A DNA stretch of 63,487 nucleotides from the NCBI GenBank assembly GCA_041748075.1, contig JBGTDX010000109.1, positions 1 to 63,487 on the forward strand. The letters run 5' to 3'. The stretch comes from JBGSYJ01 sp041748075. GTDB lineage: Bacteria > Acidobacteriota > Thermoanaerobaculia > Gp7-AA8. This document shows, one piece after another, positions 17,354 to 26,528 of the stretch. The position numbers were made by a program, and so were the translations under genes. Below the pieces are notes generated by a model. The model was not told the DNA's origin, ran no database searches, and saw only the letters and a program-made list of their open reading frames with translations. Numbering within the stretch: the first letter of the stretch is position 1; every line of letters starts with the position of its first letter.

Positions 17354-19381
17354 TCAGGGACTGACGTACTTACCCTGGGAGTTCTGCACGTAGGCATCCC
17401 CCGTGCGACCGTCGACGCGCCATCGCCCGAGCAATGCGCCGGGAGCCCTGCCGCCGCCGGGGCAACTGCGTGCAATCAGCTCGATCGTGTAGCCGCCATT
17501 CACGTAGCGTGAGCTTCCCACGCCGAGACATCGCGCTTCGACGCCGTAGTAGTTCGTGCGGTTTACACCGGTCACGATGATGTTGATCGCCTCCCGTTCG
17601 GATACCTGTGGGTTGGGGAATTGGGGGTCGGCTACGGCCGGGCTTTCAGCCTGCGTCGGCGTGAGCTGGCCCGGCTGCGCCGTGAGGTCCGCAGGTTCGC
17701 CACCTGAAGCAGTTGGATCTGCCGGAATCTCCCGGAGAATGGATCCGTCACCAGCGCCCAAACCATCCGATCCCTCGATGATGTTCGGCGGCAGCTGCGC
17801 CACGGATGAAACTTTGCTCGTCACTCCGTCTGCCTCGGTGGCGTCCGCCGGCACTCCTGTCGAAGTGGCAGTGATCGCAAGCGTTCCTTCCTGCTCATCC
17901 GGCCCCGGTCGGGTCATGACCCAGATCCCCCACAGAATCAGTCCTCCGAGGACCAGCAGAGGAATCCAGAGTCCCCACTGAAACTTCTTGCGCGCAAGCG
18001 GATCGTACGTGTTGTTCGCTGAAACGTCCCGGGTCGCGGCAGAAGACTCGAGCGTCGTTGTTTCGAATCCGGAACGTTCAACAACCGGTTCCGCCGGAGC
18101 GTGGTCCGGTACGGGAATGACAACAGGCGCCTTCGTGGCCGGCGCCGACGAGGTCTCAGCGACTGCAGTCACGGATGCGGATGCGGACTGTTCCGTGCTC
18201 ACGAAAGCCGCCGGCTCGCTCTCCCTGTGCCGGTCATCTGCTTTCGTGTCAGACAAAGAACTCTCGATTATGTTTGAAGGGATGACCGGAACAGCGGCCG
18301 TGGCGGGGAGCCGCTCAACGGCGACGTTTCCCTTCGAAGCGGCCAGAGGGCGGTTGCTTTCCGATAGGTCTTTTCTCGCTTCCAGCAGTGCATCGCGAAA
18401 TTCTGCAACCGTCTGATATCGCTTCTCGCGATCCTTCTGGATCGATCTTGAAATGACCGAATCGAGACTCGCGGGGAAATCCGCGTCCGGCGCAGCTTCG
18501 TTCAACGGGCGCGGCGTCGCACTGACGTGACGCTCCAGATAGCCCTGCGGCGTGAGCGCGCGAAAAGGCAGATCTCCCGACAGCATCTCGTAGAGCGTCA
18601 CCCCAAGAGAGTAGAGATCGCTTCTGCCATCGAGTTGCTCATCGGACATCCCAGCCTGTTCGGGCGAGCTGTATTGCACGTTGCCCATGAATCGCCCCAC
18701 TTCGGTGGCGGCATCGTCGACGCTCGGATCGAGTCCCTTGGCGATCCCAAGGTCCGCGATCTTCGCCCGGAATGCCGAACCCTCGCGCGTTGCACCTGCC
18801 CCCTCGGCGATCAGAATGGTCTCGGGCGAGATGTCTCGATGAACGATGCCGGCGGCATGGATTGCCCCAAGCCCGTTAAGCACCTGGATGCCGACATCCA
18901 CGACGGCAAGGGCGTCGGATGCCGCTCCTTCGTCAGACCACTCTCGCAGAGTTCTACCGTCGAAGTACTCCCACACCATGTAGTAGCCGCCATCCTTCAT
19001 CGCAACGAAGTCGTAGAGCTCCGCGACGTTCGCATGCCGGATCCGGCTGGCCAGCTTCGCCTCCCGGCGAAATCTCAGCGTCTGGCTCTCCTCCAGAAAC
19101 AACTCCGGGCGAAGGATCTTGATACTTCGCGGTTCGCCAAGCTCGAGATGACGCACCTCGTAGACTTCCGTCGCCGGACCCTGCGAAAGGACGCGGATGA
19201 CCTCATACCGGTCGTCGAAGATCTCATGCGGTCTGAGAAGTGGAACGCGGGCACCGCATTCGGGGCAGAATCGTGATTGCTCAGCCCCCTGATGTCCACA
19301 CTTCGAACAGATCCGAGCCTCGTTCTCAGACGAGGAATCGGCTTCCTGACGCCGGGCCGTATCGTTTCCTGGGTTCGCCAT
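17354..19381 (-). CDS. Zinc-ribbon Ser/Thr protein kinase with degenerate catalytic motifs, one membrane span
   Basis: A 675-residue kinase. It starts with a double CxxC zinc ribbon (CSKCG, CPECG; about residues 25-45), then a kinase domain (about 57-325), a long Ser/Ala/Thr-rich linker, one transmembrane helix (WGLWIPLLVLGGLILWGIW) and a C-terminal external domain with two Cys. The motifs are unusual: the glycine loop reads SQGPATEVY, the catalytic loop HRDISPETIL has Ser and Thr where Lys and Asn are standard, and DFG is DLG. The catalytic Asp and the IKIL lysine remain. It may be weakly active or a pseudokinase. rsmE lies 91 bp upstream on the same strand. Confidence 0.88.
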   Translation of the reverse strand: MANPGNDTARRQEADSSSENEARICSKCGHQGAEQSRFCPECGARVPLLRPHEIFDDRYEVIRVLSQGPATEVYEVRHLELGEPRSIKILRPELFLEESQTLRFRREAKLASRIRHANVAELYDFVAMKDGGYYMVWEYFDGRTLREWSDEGAASDALAVVDVGIQVLNGLGAIHAAGIVHRDISPETILIAEGAGATREGSAFRAKIADLGIAKGLDPSVDDAATEVGRFMGNVQYSSPEQAGMSDEQLDGRSDLYSLGVTLYEMLSGDLPFRALTPQGYLERHVSATPRPLNEAAPDADFPASLDSVISRSIQKDREKRYQTVAEFRDALLEARKDLSESNRPLAASKGNVAVERLPATAAVPVIPSNIIESSLSDTKADDRHRESEPAAFVSTEQSASASVTAVAETSSAPATKAPVVIPVPDHAPAEPVVERSGFETTTLESSAATRDVSANNTYDPLARKKFQWGLWIPLLVLGGLILWGIWVMTRPGPDEQEGTLAITATSTGVPADATEADGVTSKVSSVAQLPPNIIEGSDGLGAGDGSILREIPADPTASGGEPADLTAQPGQLTPTQAESPAVADPQFPNPQVSEREAINIIVTGVNRTNYYGVEARCLGVGSSRYVNGGYTIELIARSCPGGGRAPGALLGRWRVDGRTGDAYVQNSQGKYVSP

Positions 19382-19472
19382 AATGCACAAAGGTGAGTCA
19401 AGAAGCGTGCCGATAGATCAGTGCCGAACAGAAGTGGGCTGCGGGGGGAACGAGAGCAGACCGCCCACGCCT

Positions 19473-20183
19473 CTAGAAACCCAGTCTGCCGATAAGCGCA
19501 GGAATCACCGGCTCAACCCTCAGAGTCCGCTCGCCGTAGCGAACCGCCTCGAAGCCGCAGCGCTCGAACATCTCGATCTCGTTCGGAATGTAGCCACCCT
19601 CGGGCCCTATGGCCAGCGTGACAGGGCCACGGACCATCGAAGGGCACTCGGCCGCTGCCGAAGGGTGAGCAACGAGCCCCAGCGTACCGGAAGCGATGGC
19701 GGGAAGCTCGTCCTCGACGAACGGCCGGAAACGCCGGCGAAGCTCGATCGAGGGAAAGATGGTGTCCTTCGCCTGCTCGAGTCCCTCCACGAGATCATCG
19801 TGCAGGCTCGCGTCGGAGAGCCGCGCGCTGCCCCAGAAGCTCCGCTCCACGCGCCACGAGTTGATGAGAAAAATCCGCTTGACGCCGAGGGCGGTTGCCG
19901 AAGCGATGACGCGGCTCAGCACGCTCGGCCTGGGGAGCGAAAGAACGAGAGTGAGTGCGGCGGCAGGAGGCGGCTCCCGATCGAGCACGACCTGCATCTC
20001 GAGCGCCTCGGCGGAAATCTGCGTGACCGTGCCGGTGCCGACAGACCCTCCGCGTCGGCCGACTACCAGTTCGTCTCCCTCCCGCGCACGGAGGACTTTC
20101 AATACGTGGCTGAGCCTTCGTCCCCGCAAACGCACGCGATCTTCATCCACGAAATCTTCATCAAAGAGCAGTATCAGATTCAT
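19473..20183 (-). CDS. rsmE: 16S rRNA m3U1498 methyltransferase RsmE
   Basis: A 236-residue SPOUT-class methyltransferase of normal length. It has an N-terminal PUA-like region (RLRGRRLSHVLKVLRAREGDEL) and the conserved SPOUT knot motifs LAIGPEGGYIPNE and ERTLRVEPVIPALI at the C-terminus. It methylates U1498 (E. coli numbering) of 16S rRNA with SAM as donor. The start ATG at 20183 is followed by the typical NLILLF strand. It runs toward the kinase gene; a 17-copy heptamer tract lies just upstream. Confidence 0.95.
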   Translation of the reverse strand: MNLILLFDEDFVDEDRVRLRGRRLSHVLKVLRAREGDELVVGRRGGSVGTGTVTQISAEALEMQVVLDREPPPAAALTLVLSLPRPSVLSRVIASATALGVKRIFLINSWRVERSFWGSARLSDASLHDDLVEGLEQAKDTIFPSIELRRRFRPFVEDELPAIASGTLGLVAHPSAAAECPSMVRGPVTLAIGPEGGYIPNEIEMFERCGFEAVRYGERTLRVEPVIPALIGRLGF

Positions 20184-20241
20184 GGCGAGCAGCCAGGGTC
20201 AAACCAGGTCGTCGAGTCGAACTGCCCTCGCCTCCCATCAT

Positions 20242-20361
20242 CATTCGTCATTCGTCATTCGTCATTCGTCATTCGTCATTCGTCATTCGTCATTCGTCAT
20301 TCGTCATTCGTCATTCGTCATTCGTCATTCGTCATTCGTCATTCGTCATTCGTCATTCGTC
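20242..20361. repeat. Tandem array of 17 identical heptamers (CATTCGT)
   Basis: About 17 uninterrupted copies of CATTCGT occupy 20242-20361 between rsmE and the S9 peptidase. Unlike the other heptamer loci I find no complementary arm. The array overlaps the 3' end of the S9 gene: the last residues TNDE and the TGA stop of that protein are read from the first repeat units on the minus strand. Copies are identical, which suggests recent expansion, and copy number could vary between strains. Confidence 0.93.
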
Positions 20362-22457
20362 CCACCCACCCACTTCCCCAGCCATCCATGCACCTCCTGA
20401 TAGAACACCCGGCTGTTCTCCGGTTTCAGGATCCAGTGATTCTCGTCCGGCCAGACGAGGAGCCGTGAAGGCACCTGCATACGCTGCAGCGCGCTCCACA
20501 TTTCGATCGTCTGGTTGAGGGGCACGCGGAAGTCGTTCTCTCCCACGGAGAGCAGCATGGGCGTCTTGAAGTTCCCCGCAAGCCTGATGGGGTTCTGCTC
20601 GCGCCAAACCGCGCTCTGTTCCCACGGCGGTCCGCCCGCCATCAGTTCACGGCCATAGATCACATCGCTCGTTCCCCATTGCGATTCGAGGTTCGCGAGT
20701 CCTGCGTGGCTGATCAGCGCCTTGTACCGCGTCGTGGTTCCCTGGAGCCAGTTCGCGAGATGCCCGCCGTAGCTGGCTCCGCCTGCTGCCTGTCTGAAGC
20801 CGTCGATGAATGGGAATTGTCGGATCGCTTCGTCGGCCGCAGCGTTGATGTCCTCGGCTGGACCTTTGAGCGGATCGCCCAGAATGTCCAGGGAAAACTG
20901 CTCGCCGTATCCCGTCGAGCCGCGATAGTCCGTCAGCAGGACGATATAGCCGGGCTGCGCAAGTAGGTGGTAGTTCCAGCGGAGCGTTATGGCATCCCGC
21001 CACATGTTGTGCGCGCCGCCGTGGATTAGAACGAACAGCGGATACTTCTTCGACTCGTCGAATCCCGGCGGGAGCGCCATCATGCTGTGAATCTGACGTC
21101 CTTCCCCGGTCGTGAACGTAAAGTGCCTCAACGGCTGCCAGTCGATCCTCGCAGCTTCGGCGGTCGCAAAACTCGTCAGCGCGCGATGAGTGCGCGCGGA
21201 CGGGTCGATCCGCACGATTTCGTTCGGTTCAATGGAACTTCCCCAGTTGGCAATCAGGATCGGCGTCGCAGTTTTCTCAGGGATCGTAAGGGAGGTGTAG
21301 ACCCCGCGTTGCGGCTGCACCCGCAGATCCACCTTTCCGCCTGCCGCCGGAACTGAATAAATGTTCTCGAGTCCGGAGGCTTCTGCCGTGAAGTACACGG
21401 TGCGGCTGTCGGGTGTCACTGCGAATCCGCCCACGGAACGATCAAACTCCGCGGTCAGCGTTCGGGTCTCACCAGTCCACGGCCACGGTGAGGAGGCCAG
21501 GCGATTGAGCGCGTAGATCGTGCTGTGATCTTCACTGGTTCGAAACAGCAACCTTCGACCATCGGGACTGAACTGCGGCGAATCGTAGCTGGTGGTGCCG
21601 GTAGTGAGCTGGCGGATCTCTCCTCCTGCGAGCGGCACTTCGAAAAGGTGCGTGGAAACCGAGGCCCGGGCCGACCTGTCACGCTCCAGAGTGGCGACCA
21701 CCACAATGGAGCGACCGTCCGGCGCCCATGCCGGGTTCAGGCTGTCGCTCGATCCGGAAGCGGGTCCTGCCGCGAAGCCGGGCGCGGAAAGTGACGTACC
21801 GGCAAGAAGATCCCTCGGGCTCGCCCCCGCTTCGTTCGGGGAGACGACCAGCAGGTGCGTCCGGGCATCATCGAGCCACCGATCCCATCGCCGGATTGGA
21901 AAGCCCTCGTAGATCCGCACTTTGAATTTAGCCTCTTTCCGCTCGGCGACGATCTTCCGATTCGACTCGACGTCGGTCGCGCCCGGATAGACGGCGCTCT
22001 GGAAGGCGATCATGGCACCGTCCGGACTAAAGCGCGGCGTGCGCGCAGCCATCGGAACCGACGTGATTCGTATGGGATCGCCACCAGCCAGACTCAGGAC
22101 ATAAATCTGATTGACCTCGTCTCCCTCGCGTTTCGCGACAAACGCGATGCGCCTGCTGTCCGGACTCCATGCGACATCGCTCTCGCCTCCTTTTGTCGAG
22201 GTGAGTCTTCGCGCCGGTGCGCTGCCGTTCACGGGAGCGATCCAGAGATCGATCACCTGGTCCTTCTCGTCATAAGCCGGCTCGGTGACCGAAAACACGA
22301 CCATGGATCCGTCCGGCGAGGGGCTCGGGCTCCCCACGCGCTTCATCATCCAGAGCGATTCGTGAGAGATGGGCTCCTTCGTCTGGGCCTCGAGATCAAT
22401 GGCGGACAGCACAAGCAGCAGCGCTGCGCAGAATGGAGTCATGTAACGAACTTTCAT
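20346..22457 (-). CDS. S9-family prolyl oligopeptidase-like serine peptidase, secreted
   Basis: A 703-residue exported peptidase with a signal peptide (about residues 1-24, ending LEAQ). The first 420 residues contain TolB/PD40-like propeller blades (repeated SPDGxxI/V and WSPDSRRIAF motifs). The C-terminal alpha/beta-hydrolase domain carries the nucleophile in GGASYGGH, the Asp in GENDFRVP and the His in DENHWILK. Such enzymes cleave short peptides in the periplasm. The protein ends inside the CATTCGT heptamer array, which supplies the stop codon. pepQ lies upstream on the same strand with a 65-bp gap, consistent with a peptide-utilisation pair. Confidence 0.93.
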   Translation of the reverse strand: MKVRYMTPFCAALLLVLSAIDLEAQTKEPISHESLWMMKRVGSPSPSPDGSMVVFSVTEPAYDEKDQVIDLWIAPVNGSAPARRLTSTKGGESDVAWSPDSRRIAFVAKREGDEVNQIYVLSLAGGDPIRITSVPMAARTPRFSPDGAMIAFQSAVYPGATDVESNRKIVAERKEAKFKVRIYEGFPIRRWDRWLDDARTHLLVVSPNEAGASPRDLLAGTSLSAPGFAAGPASGSSDSLNPAWAPDGRSIVVVATLERDRSARASVSTHLFEVPLAGGEIRQLTTGTTSYDSPQFSPDGRRLLFRTSEDHSTIYALNRLASSPWPWTGETRTLTAEFDRSVGGFAVTPDSRTVYFTAEASGLENIYSVPAAGGKVDLRVQPQRGVYTSLTIPEKTATPILIANWGSSIEPNEIVRIDPSARTHRALTSFATAEAARIDWQPLRHFTFTTGEGRQIHSMMALPPGFDESKKYPLFVLIHGGAHNMWRDAITLRWNYHLLAQPGYIVLLTDYRGSTGYGEQFSLDILGDPLKGPAEDINAAADEAIRQFPFIDGFRQAAGGASYGGHLANWLQGTTTRYKALISHAGLANLESQWGTSDVIYGRELMAGGPPWEQSAVWREQNPIRLAGNFKTPMLLSVGENDFRVPLNQTIEMWSALQRMQVPSRLLVWPDENHWILKPENSRVFYQEVHGWLGKWVGGTNDE

Positions 22458-22522
22458 CGATCTTTCCTCGGAAGATGAGTTGATTGCGAAGCGAAACCCG
22501 GCGCAAAAACTGGGTCTGACGT

Positions 22523-23854
22523 TCAGTCCGCCGGCAGAGCAGCAAACTGATCGCGGGTGAGATTCTCCGCTCCCGTCTCGGTCACGACGAGATCGTCTTC
22601 GATCCTCACGCCTCCATACTTTCGGAACGCGTCCACTCGATCCCAGTTGACATGGTTCGCGTGCTCGGATTTCCGGAGGTCTGCAAGCAGCGAATCGATG
22701 AAATAGAGTCCCGGCTCCACGGTGAATACCTGAGTAGGCTGGACCTCCCGGGTGAGCCGTAAGGTCGGCTGGCCTTCGGGTCTGGGAATCGTGTCTCCCT
22801 GTTTCGATGCCATGAATCCTCCGACGTCATGCACCTGAAGGCCGATGTAATGACCGAGTCCGTGAGGAAAGAATGTGCTCGTCAAGCTGCTCTCAACCGC
22901 GGCTCCGGCATCGACGGTGATGAAGTCGAAGTCCCGGAGGATCGAGCCGATCTTCCTGTGAGCCAGCATGTGGAAGGCCCGGTAGTCGAGTCCCGGACGG
23001 ACTTCCGCGCAGAGCTCGAGCTGAACACGATCCATGGCGTCAATGAGATCCTGAAACTCGTCGCTGCTCCGCGAGTAGGTTCGCGTGATGTCGCTCGCGT
23101 ACCCATGAAAGCTCGCTCCCGCATCGATCAGAAAGGAGTGGACTTCATCGGGCGCATCGCGCTCCTGGTGCTGGTAGTGAAGCACGGCAGCATTCTCGTT
23201 CAGGGCGATGATGTTGCCGTACGGGAGCTGGTGCTCATTGTGATCGCACGCGCGCATGTACTCGAGGTGGATTTCGTATTCGGAGGCTCCGGATCGGAAA
23301 GCTCGCTCAGCCACCCGGTGCGCCCGGGATCCCAGCGCGTTCGCCCGTCGCATGCATTCGATCTCGTAGGCTGTCTTCCAGGCCCGGTCGAAGTGAAGCG
23401 AATCGACCAGCACCTGGGGATTGAGGTTCTCGACGGCCAGGGCGTCGATCAGCGCGTCGCGCTCTCCGATCCAGGCTGTTCGCTCCGTCGACGGCACGTG
23501 CTGCTTCGCCTCCTCGGGCGATGCGATCATCGTGATGTCGAAGAAATCCGTCCAGAACCCGGCGGGATCTGCAGCGGACTTGTGCCAGAAATCGACCGGC
23601 TGATAGTAGAGAAGCCGCGGCTTTTTTCCCGGCGTGTAGATCAGGAAACAGTTCGGATTTTCCAGAATCGGCAACCACGATTTGAAGTGTGGATTCACTT
23701 TGAACGGATACGGCATATCGTCCAGGAAGATCATGTGCTGAGAGCCGCCGTAGATCACCAGATGATCGAAGTCCGCGGCGTTCAGCGCCCTGTCATGACG
23801 GGTGGCCATGACCTCGAAGTGCTCAGGATACAGACTGCTCAACGTTTCACTCAT
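22523..23854 (-). CDS. pepQ: Xaa-Pro dipeptidase PepQ (M24B)
   Basis: A 443-residue M24 metallopeptidase, the same length as E. coli PepQ. The N-terminal half matches the PepQ creatinase-like domain (YGGSQHMIFLDDMPYPFKVNPHFK up to LLYYQPVDFWHK, in separate conserved blocks). The pita-bread domain has the metal ligands in DAGASFHGYASDITRTY, the HGLGHYIGLQVHDVG His ligands, and Glu ligands in FTVEPGLY and RIEDDLVV. It cleaves dipeptides with C-terminal proline in the cytoplasm, which complements the secreted S9 peptidase downstream. It is divergent from the glycosyltransferase gene. Confidence 0.94.
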   Translation of the reverse strand: MSETLSSLYPEHFEVMATRHDRALNAADFDHLVIYGGSQHMIFLDDMPYPFKVNPHFKSWLPILENPNCFLIYTPGKKPRLLYYQPVDFWHKSAADPAGFWTDFFDITMIASPEEAKQHVPSTERTAWIGERDALIDALAVENLNPQVLVDSLHFDRAWKTAYEIECMRRANALGSRAHRVAERAFRSGASEYEIHLEYMRACDHNEHQLPYGNIIALNENAAVLHYQHQERDAPDEVHSFLIDAGASFHGYASDITRTYSRSSDEFQDLIDAMDRVQLELCAEVRPGLDYRAFHMLAHRKIGSILRDFDFITVDAGAAVESSLTSTFFPHGLGHYIGLQVHDVGGFMASKQGDTIPRPEGQPTLRLTREVQPTQVFTVEPGLYFIDSLLADLRKSEHANHVNWDRVDAFRKYGGVRIEDDLVVTETGAENLTRDQFAALPAD

Positions 23855-23997
23855 TCATGGGCTCCCGGTTGTTCATGTCACTCGCCGCTTTCATTCCGGC
23901 GGCGTACATGATTCCTCATAGGTGTGGAAGATTCAAGGAGCGGGCTGGAGGGCCCCCTGCTGTGCGCTCCCGCGCATCTGCATGCAATGATGATCCG

Positions 23998-25152
23998 GTG
24001 CAACTGGCTCTCCTCGTTCTGGGCATTCTCACCTTGGCCTACCACCTCGCGCTCGCCGTGGAGTTCCTCATGGCAAACAGGCTGATCGTGCGGCTCAGTC
24101 CGATACCGACCGACTTCGATGGAGTCTGGCCGAGGGTGTCGGTGATTCTTGCTGCGCGCGATGAGGAAAAAGACCTCGAGCAGGCGTTGCGCTCGGTGCT
24201 ATCCCTCGACTACCCGGACCTGGAGATCGTGGCGGTCGACGACAGGTCTACCGACTCGACAGGAGCGATCCTCGATCGGATTGCGACCGGAAACGAGCGG
24301 CTCCGGGTCATCCACATCACCCATCTGCCCGATGGCTGGCTTGGAAAGTGTAACGCCCTGCACCGAGCCGCGTACGAAGCTTCGGGAGAGATCCTTCTCT
24401 TCACAGACGCCGACGTGGTGATGCATCCCTCTACGCTTCGGGCCGCCGTGGCCCACATGAGGGAGCGGGGACTCGATCATCTGGCCGCGACTCCTCGAAT
24501 TCCGGCCCGCTCGGTCATTCTTGCGATGTTCTTCACAGCCTTCACATTCTTCTTCTCACTTTACTCGAGAGGCTGGAGGGCAGGCGACCCGAAGCGTAAG
24601 GCGCACGTGGGTATCGGCGCGTTCAACATGGTTCTCGCCCGGACCTACCGGGCGGTCGGGGGGCACGAACGCATCAAGATGCGGCCGGATGATGACATGA
24701 TGCTCGGAAAAATCATCAAGATGCACGGCGGCCGTCAGGAGCTTGCGGCCGCCCAGCGCCTGATTGAGGTCGAGTGGTACTCATCGGTGCCCGCCCTGGT
24801 CGAGGGCCTGATGAAGAACTCGTTCTCGGGCCTGAACTACCGGATGAGCCTCGTGATCGGTGCGACGCTCGTTCAGTTCCTCCTGAGCATCTGGCCCTTC
24901 ATCGCGCTGGGGATCACCTCGGGCACTGTGTTGCTGCTGAATGTCGCAACCGTCGTGTTGCTCCTCCTGCTCGTCGGAACTCTCGCCCGTCACGCAGGAT
25001 TCTCCTTCTGGCACGCTCTCGGCTATCCGCTCGCCACGATCTTCTTCTTCTTCATCCTCTGGAAAGCCTCGCTGCGAACGATTCGAGATGGCGGAATCCG
25101 GTGGCGCGGTACCTTCTACCCGCTCGACGAACTGCGCGCGAACAAAGTGTGA
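23998..25152 (+). CDS. Membrane glycosyltransferase, GT2 family
   Basis: A roughly 384-residue GT-A fold enzyme with membrane helices at both ends. I chose the GTG at 23998, which opens onto a hydrophobic helix (VQLALLVLGILTLAYHL); the longer frame from 23857 has an implausible Arg/Cys-rich leader, though the start is uncertain because no clear ribosome binding site is visible. Motifs include VDDRSTDSTG, the DxD-like LFTDADVVMH and RPDDDMMLG. The C-terminal 120 residues hold about three helices. It resembles carotenoid- or hopanoid-associated GT2 enzymes, but substrate cannot be assigned. Confidence 0.85.
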   Translation: MQLALLVLGILTLAYHLALAVEFLMANRLIVRLSPIPTDFDGVWPRVSVILAARDEEKDLEQALRSVLSLDYPDLEIVAVDDRSTDSTGAILDRIATGNERLRVIHITHLPDGWLGKCNALHRAAYEASGEILLFTDADVVMHPSTLRAAVAHMRERGLDHLAATPRIPARSVILAMFFTAFTFFFSLYSRGWRAGDPKRKAHVGIGAFNMVLARTYRAVGGHERIKMRPDDDMMLGKIIKMHGGRQELAAAQRLIEVEWYSSVPALVEGLMKNSFSGLNYRMSLVIGATLVQFLLSIWPFIALGITSGTVLLLNVATVVLLLLLVGTLARHAGFSFWHALGYPLATIFFFFILWKASLRTIRDGGIRWRGTFYPLDELRANKV

Positions 25153-25226
25153 TGCTGGAGGGATGTCATTGCGGCGGGAACACCCTGCGATTCCACAACG
25201 GGAGAGGGCTGCACTCCAAAACTCTT

Positions 25227-25958
25227 TCAAGGCTCGTAACGTCGCGCCGGGATCCCTTCCTGATTCGAGATGCTGATCCGAGCCATCTCCCGGATCATCC
25301 TGCGATGTGAAGGCTCCGCGTTTTCCCACGCCTCGCATAACATCTCGATCTGTTCGGGATCCTCGTCGATGGATACCGTGAAGCCGTCTCCGTCCGGCTG
25401 CTCGGGGTGAACGGTCTCGCAACGCCTCCAGACTCCCTGCACGAAGACGAGCGTCATATAGCCCCGCCCCTTCCGTCCAGTCTGGACCGAGCTCGCCATG
25501 ATGGGAAGAATGCCCTTCGCGTTTGCCTTGCGCTCGTCCAGTGCGCGGGTCACGAGCTCATCGACCATCCCACGGAGAACTCTCTCCGATTCGCCGATAA
25601 AGCGATGGAAGGCAACGCTGGAGCGGTAAATCGCGCGCGCCTCCGGCCGGACTGGTGCGGCGTGAAGCTGCGCTCTCATGACTTCGCAGTCGGCAATGAC
25701 CGTCTCGCCACGCCAGTCGAACTGAAGCCGGATCCGGCTCCCTACCTCCGCTCTGAACTGTTGCGCGATCAGAGCTCCGGAAAGCGAGAGGTCGATCACG
25801 ATCGCCTTCTTCCCGTCGGCTTCACCGACCAGCTGCTCGGCCAGGGTAATTCTCTGCAGCCGGGGTTTGAGAGGGGGCGCGAACAGAGAAGGACGAGACC
25901 CGGCCCGGCCCTCTCCCAGGGATGGCAAAGCTTCGCCGATGAAGGTGGATGTCGTCAT
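25227..25958 (-). CDS. PilZ-domain protein
   Basis: A 243-residue cytoplasmic protein; a GTG at 25970 would add four residues. Residues about 33-135 look like a PilZ domain (RITLAEQLV, IVIDLSLSGALIAQQF, then a beta-barrel pattern), which commonly binds cyclic di-GMP. The canonical RxxxR is only partly evident, so binding is uncertain. The C-terminal 100 residues are unrecognised, with FVQGVWRRCETVHPEQPDGDGF and an acidic helix. It converges on the glycosyltransferase gene with a 74-bp gap. The STAS gene at 26058 lies upstream on the same strand. Confidence 0.7.
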   Translation of the reverse strand: MTTSTFIGEALPSLGEGRAGSRPSLFAPPLKPRLQRITLAEQLVGEADGKKAIVIDLSLSGALIAQQFRAEVGSRIRLQFDWRGETVIADCEVMRAQLHAAPVRPEARAIYRSSVAFHRFIGESERVLRGMVDELVTRALDERKANAKGILPIMASSVQTGRKGRGYMTLVFVQGVWRRCETVHPEQPDGDGFTVSIDEDPEQIEMLCEAWENAEPSHRRMIREMARISISNQEGIPARRYEP

Positions 25959-26057
25959 TGCGCTCTGCACTGTGACCTGCAGCTCTTCTCAGGTCCCGGT
26001 GCCGGCGCGAAAAAATACAAAGCGGCTCGAAAGTGCTATCTGCCAGGCAAGTCGCGC

Positions 26058-26405
26058 TCAGTTCGCGCTGGAAAAACTGGATAGCGCTTCGGACTCCGAC
26101 TCATGGATCTCGAAAAGCGGAAGCAGCATCGAGAGGTGGAGGGTACGGCGAACACGCTCCTGAGGCTTCAGAAGGCGAAGCGAGGCGCCGAAACGCTGCG
26201 CGATCTTGACACTCTGCACAAGTTCGCCGAGCCCCAGACTGTCGATCGAATCGACCTTCGTCAGGTTCAGGAGAATCTTCTTCCAGTCTCCGGCGAGCAG
26301 TTCATTGATCACTTCGGACAACAGTTCGTCTCCAACGCCAGCGACCAGCCTGCCATCGAAGTCGACAATTACCACGTCGTCTGCCTTGCGAACGTCCACT
26401 TTCAT
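26058..26405 (-). CDS. STAS-domain anti-anti-sigma-like protein (second copy)
   Basis: A 115-residue STAS protein; I start at the ATG at 26405 (MKVDVRKADDVVIVDFDG) because the frame upstream is Cys/Arg-rich and not conserved in style. The phosphosite region reads VDSIDSLGLGELV, keeping the serine after the aspartate but with Leu replacing the second serine of the usual DSSG. It is a paralogue of the gene at 5200-5535 but has no RsbW-like kinase beside it. It may use the kinase encoded at 4690, or another elsewhere. Confidence 0.85.
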   Translation of the reverse strand: MKVDVRKADDVVIVDFDGRLVAGVGDELLSEVINELLAGDWKKILLNLTKVDSIDSLGLGELVQSVKIAQRFGASLRLLKPQERVRRTLHLSMLLPLFEIHESESEALSSFSSAN

Positions 26406-26528
26406 AGGGCGCAGATCATACCGCGAGCGTGACGTTCGGCATAGAGGAAGTCGCGAAAAGAGGGCTGGAGTCAGCGAACCACCGGCTCTCCGCTGAGCGT
26501 TCCAGCACTGCCTGCTCATTACACCCCG

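Noticed and set aside
20242..20361. CRISPR array
   Set aside because: The units are contiguous 7-mers without spacers, and no cas genes are nearby.
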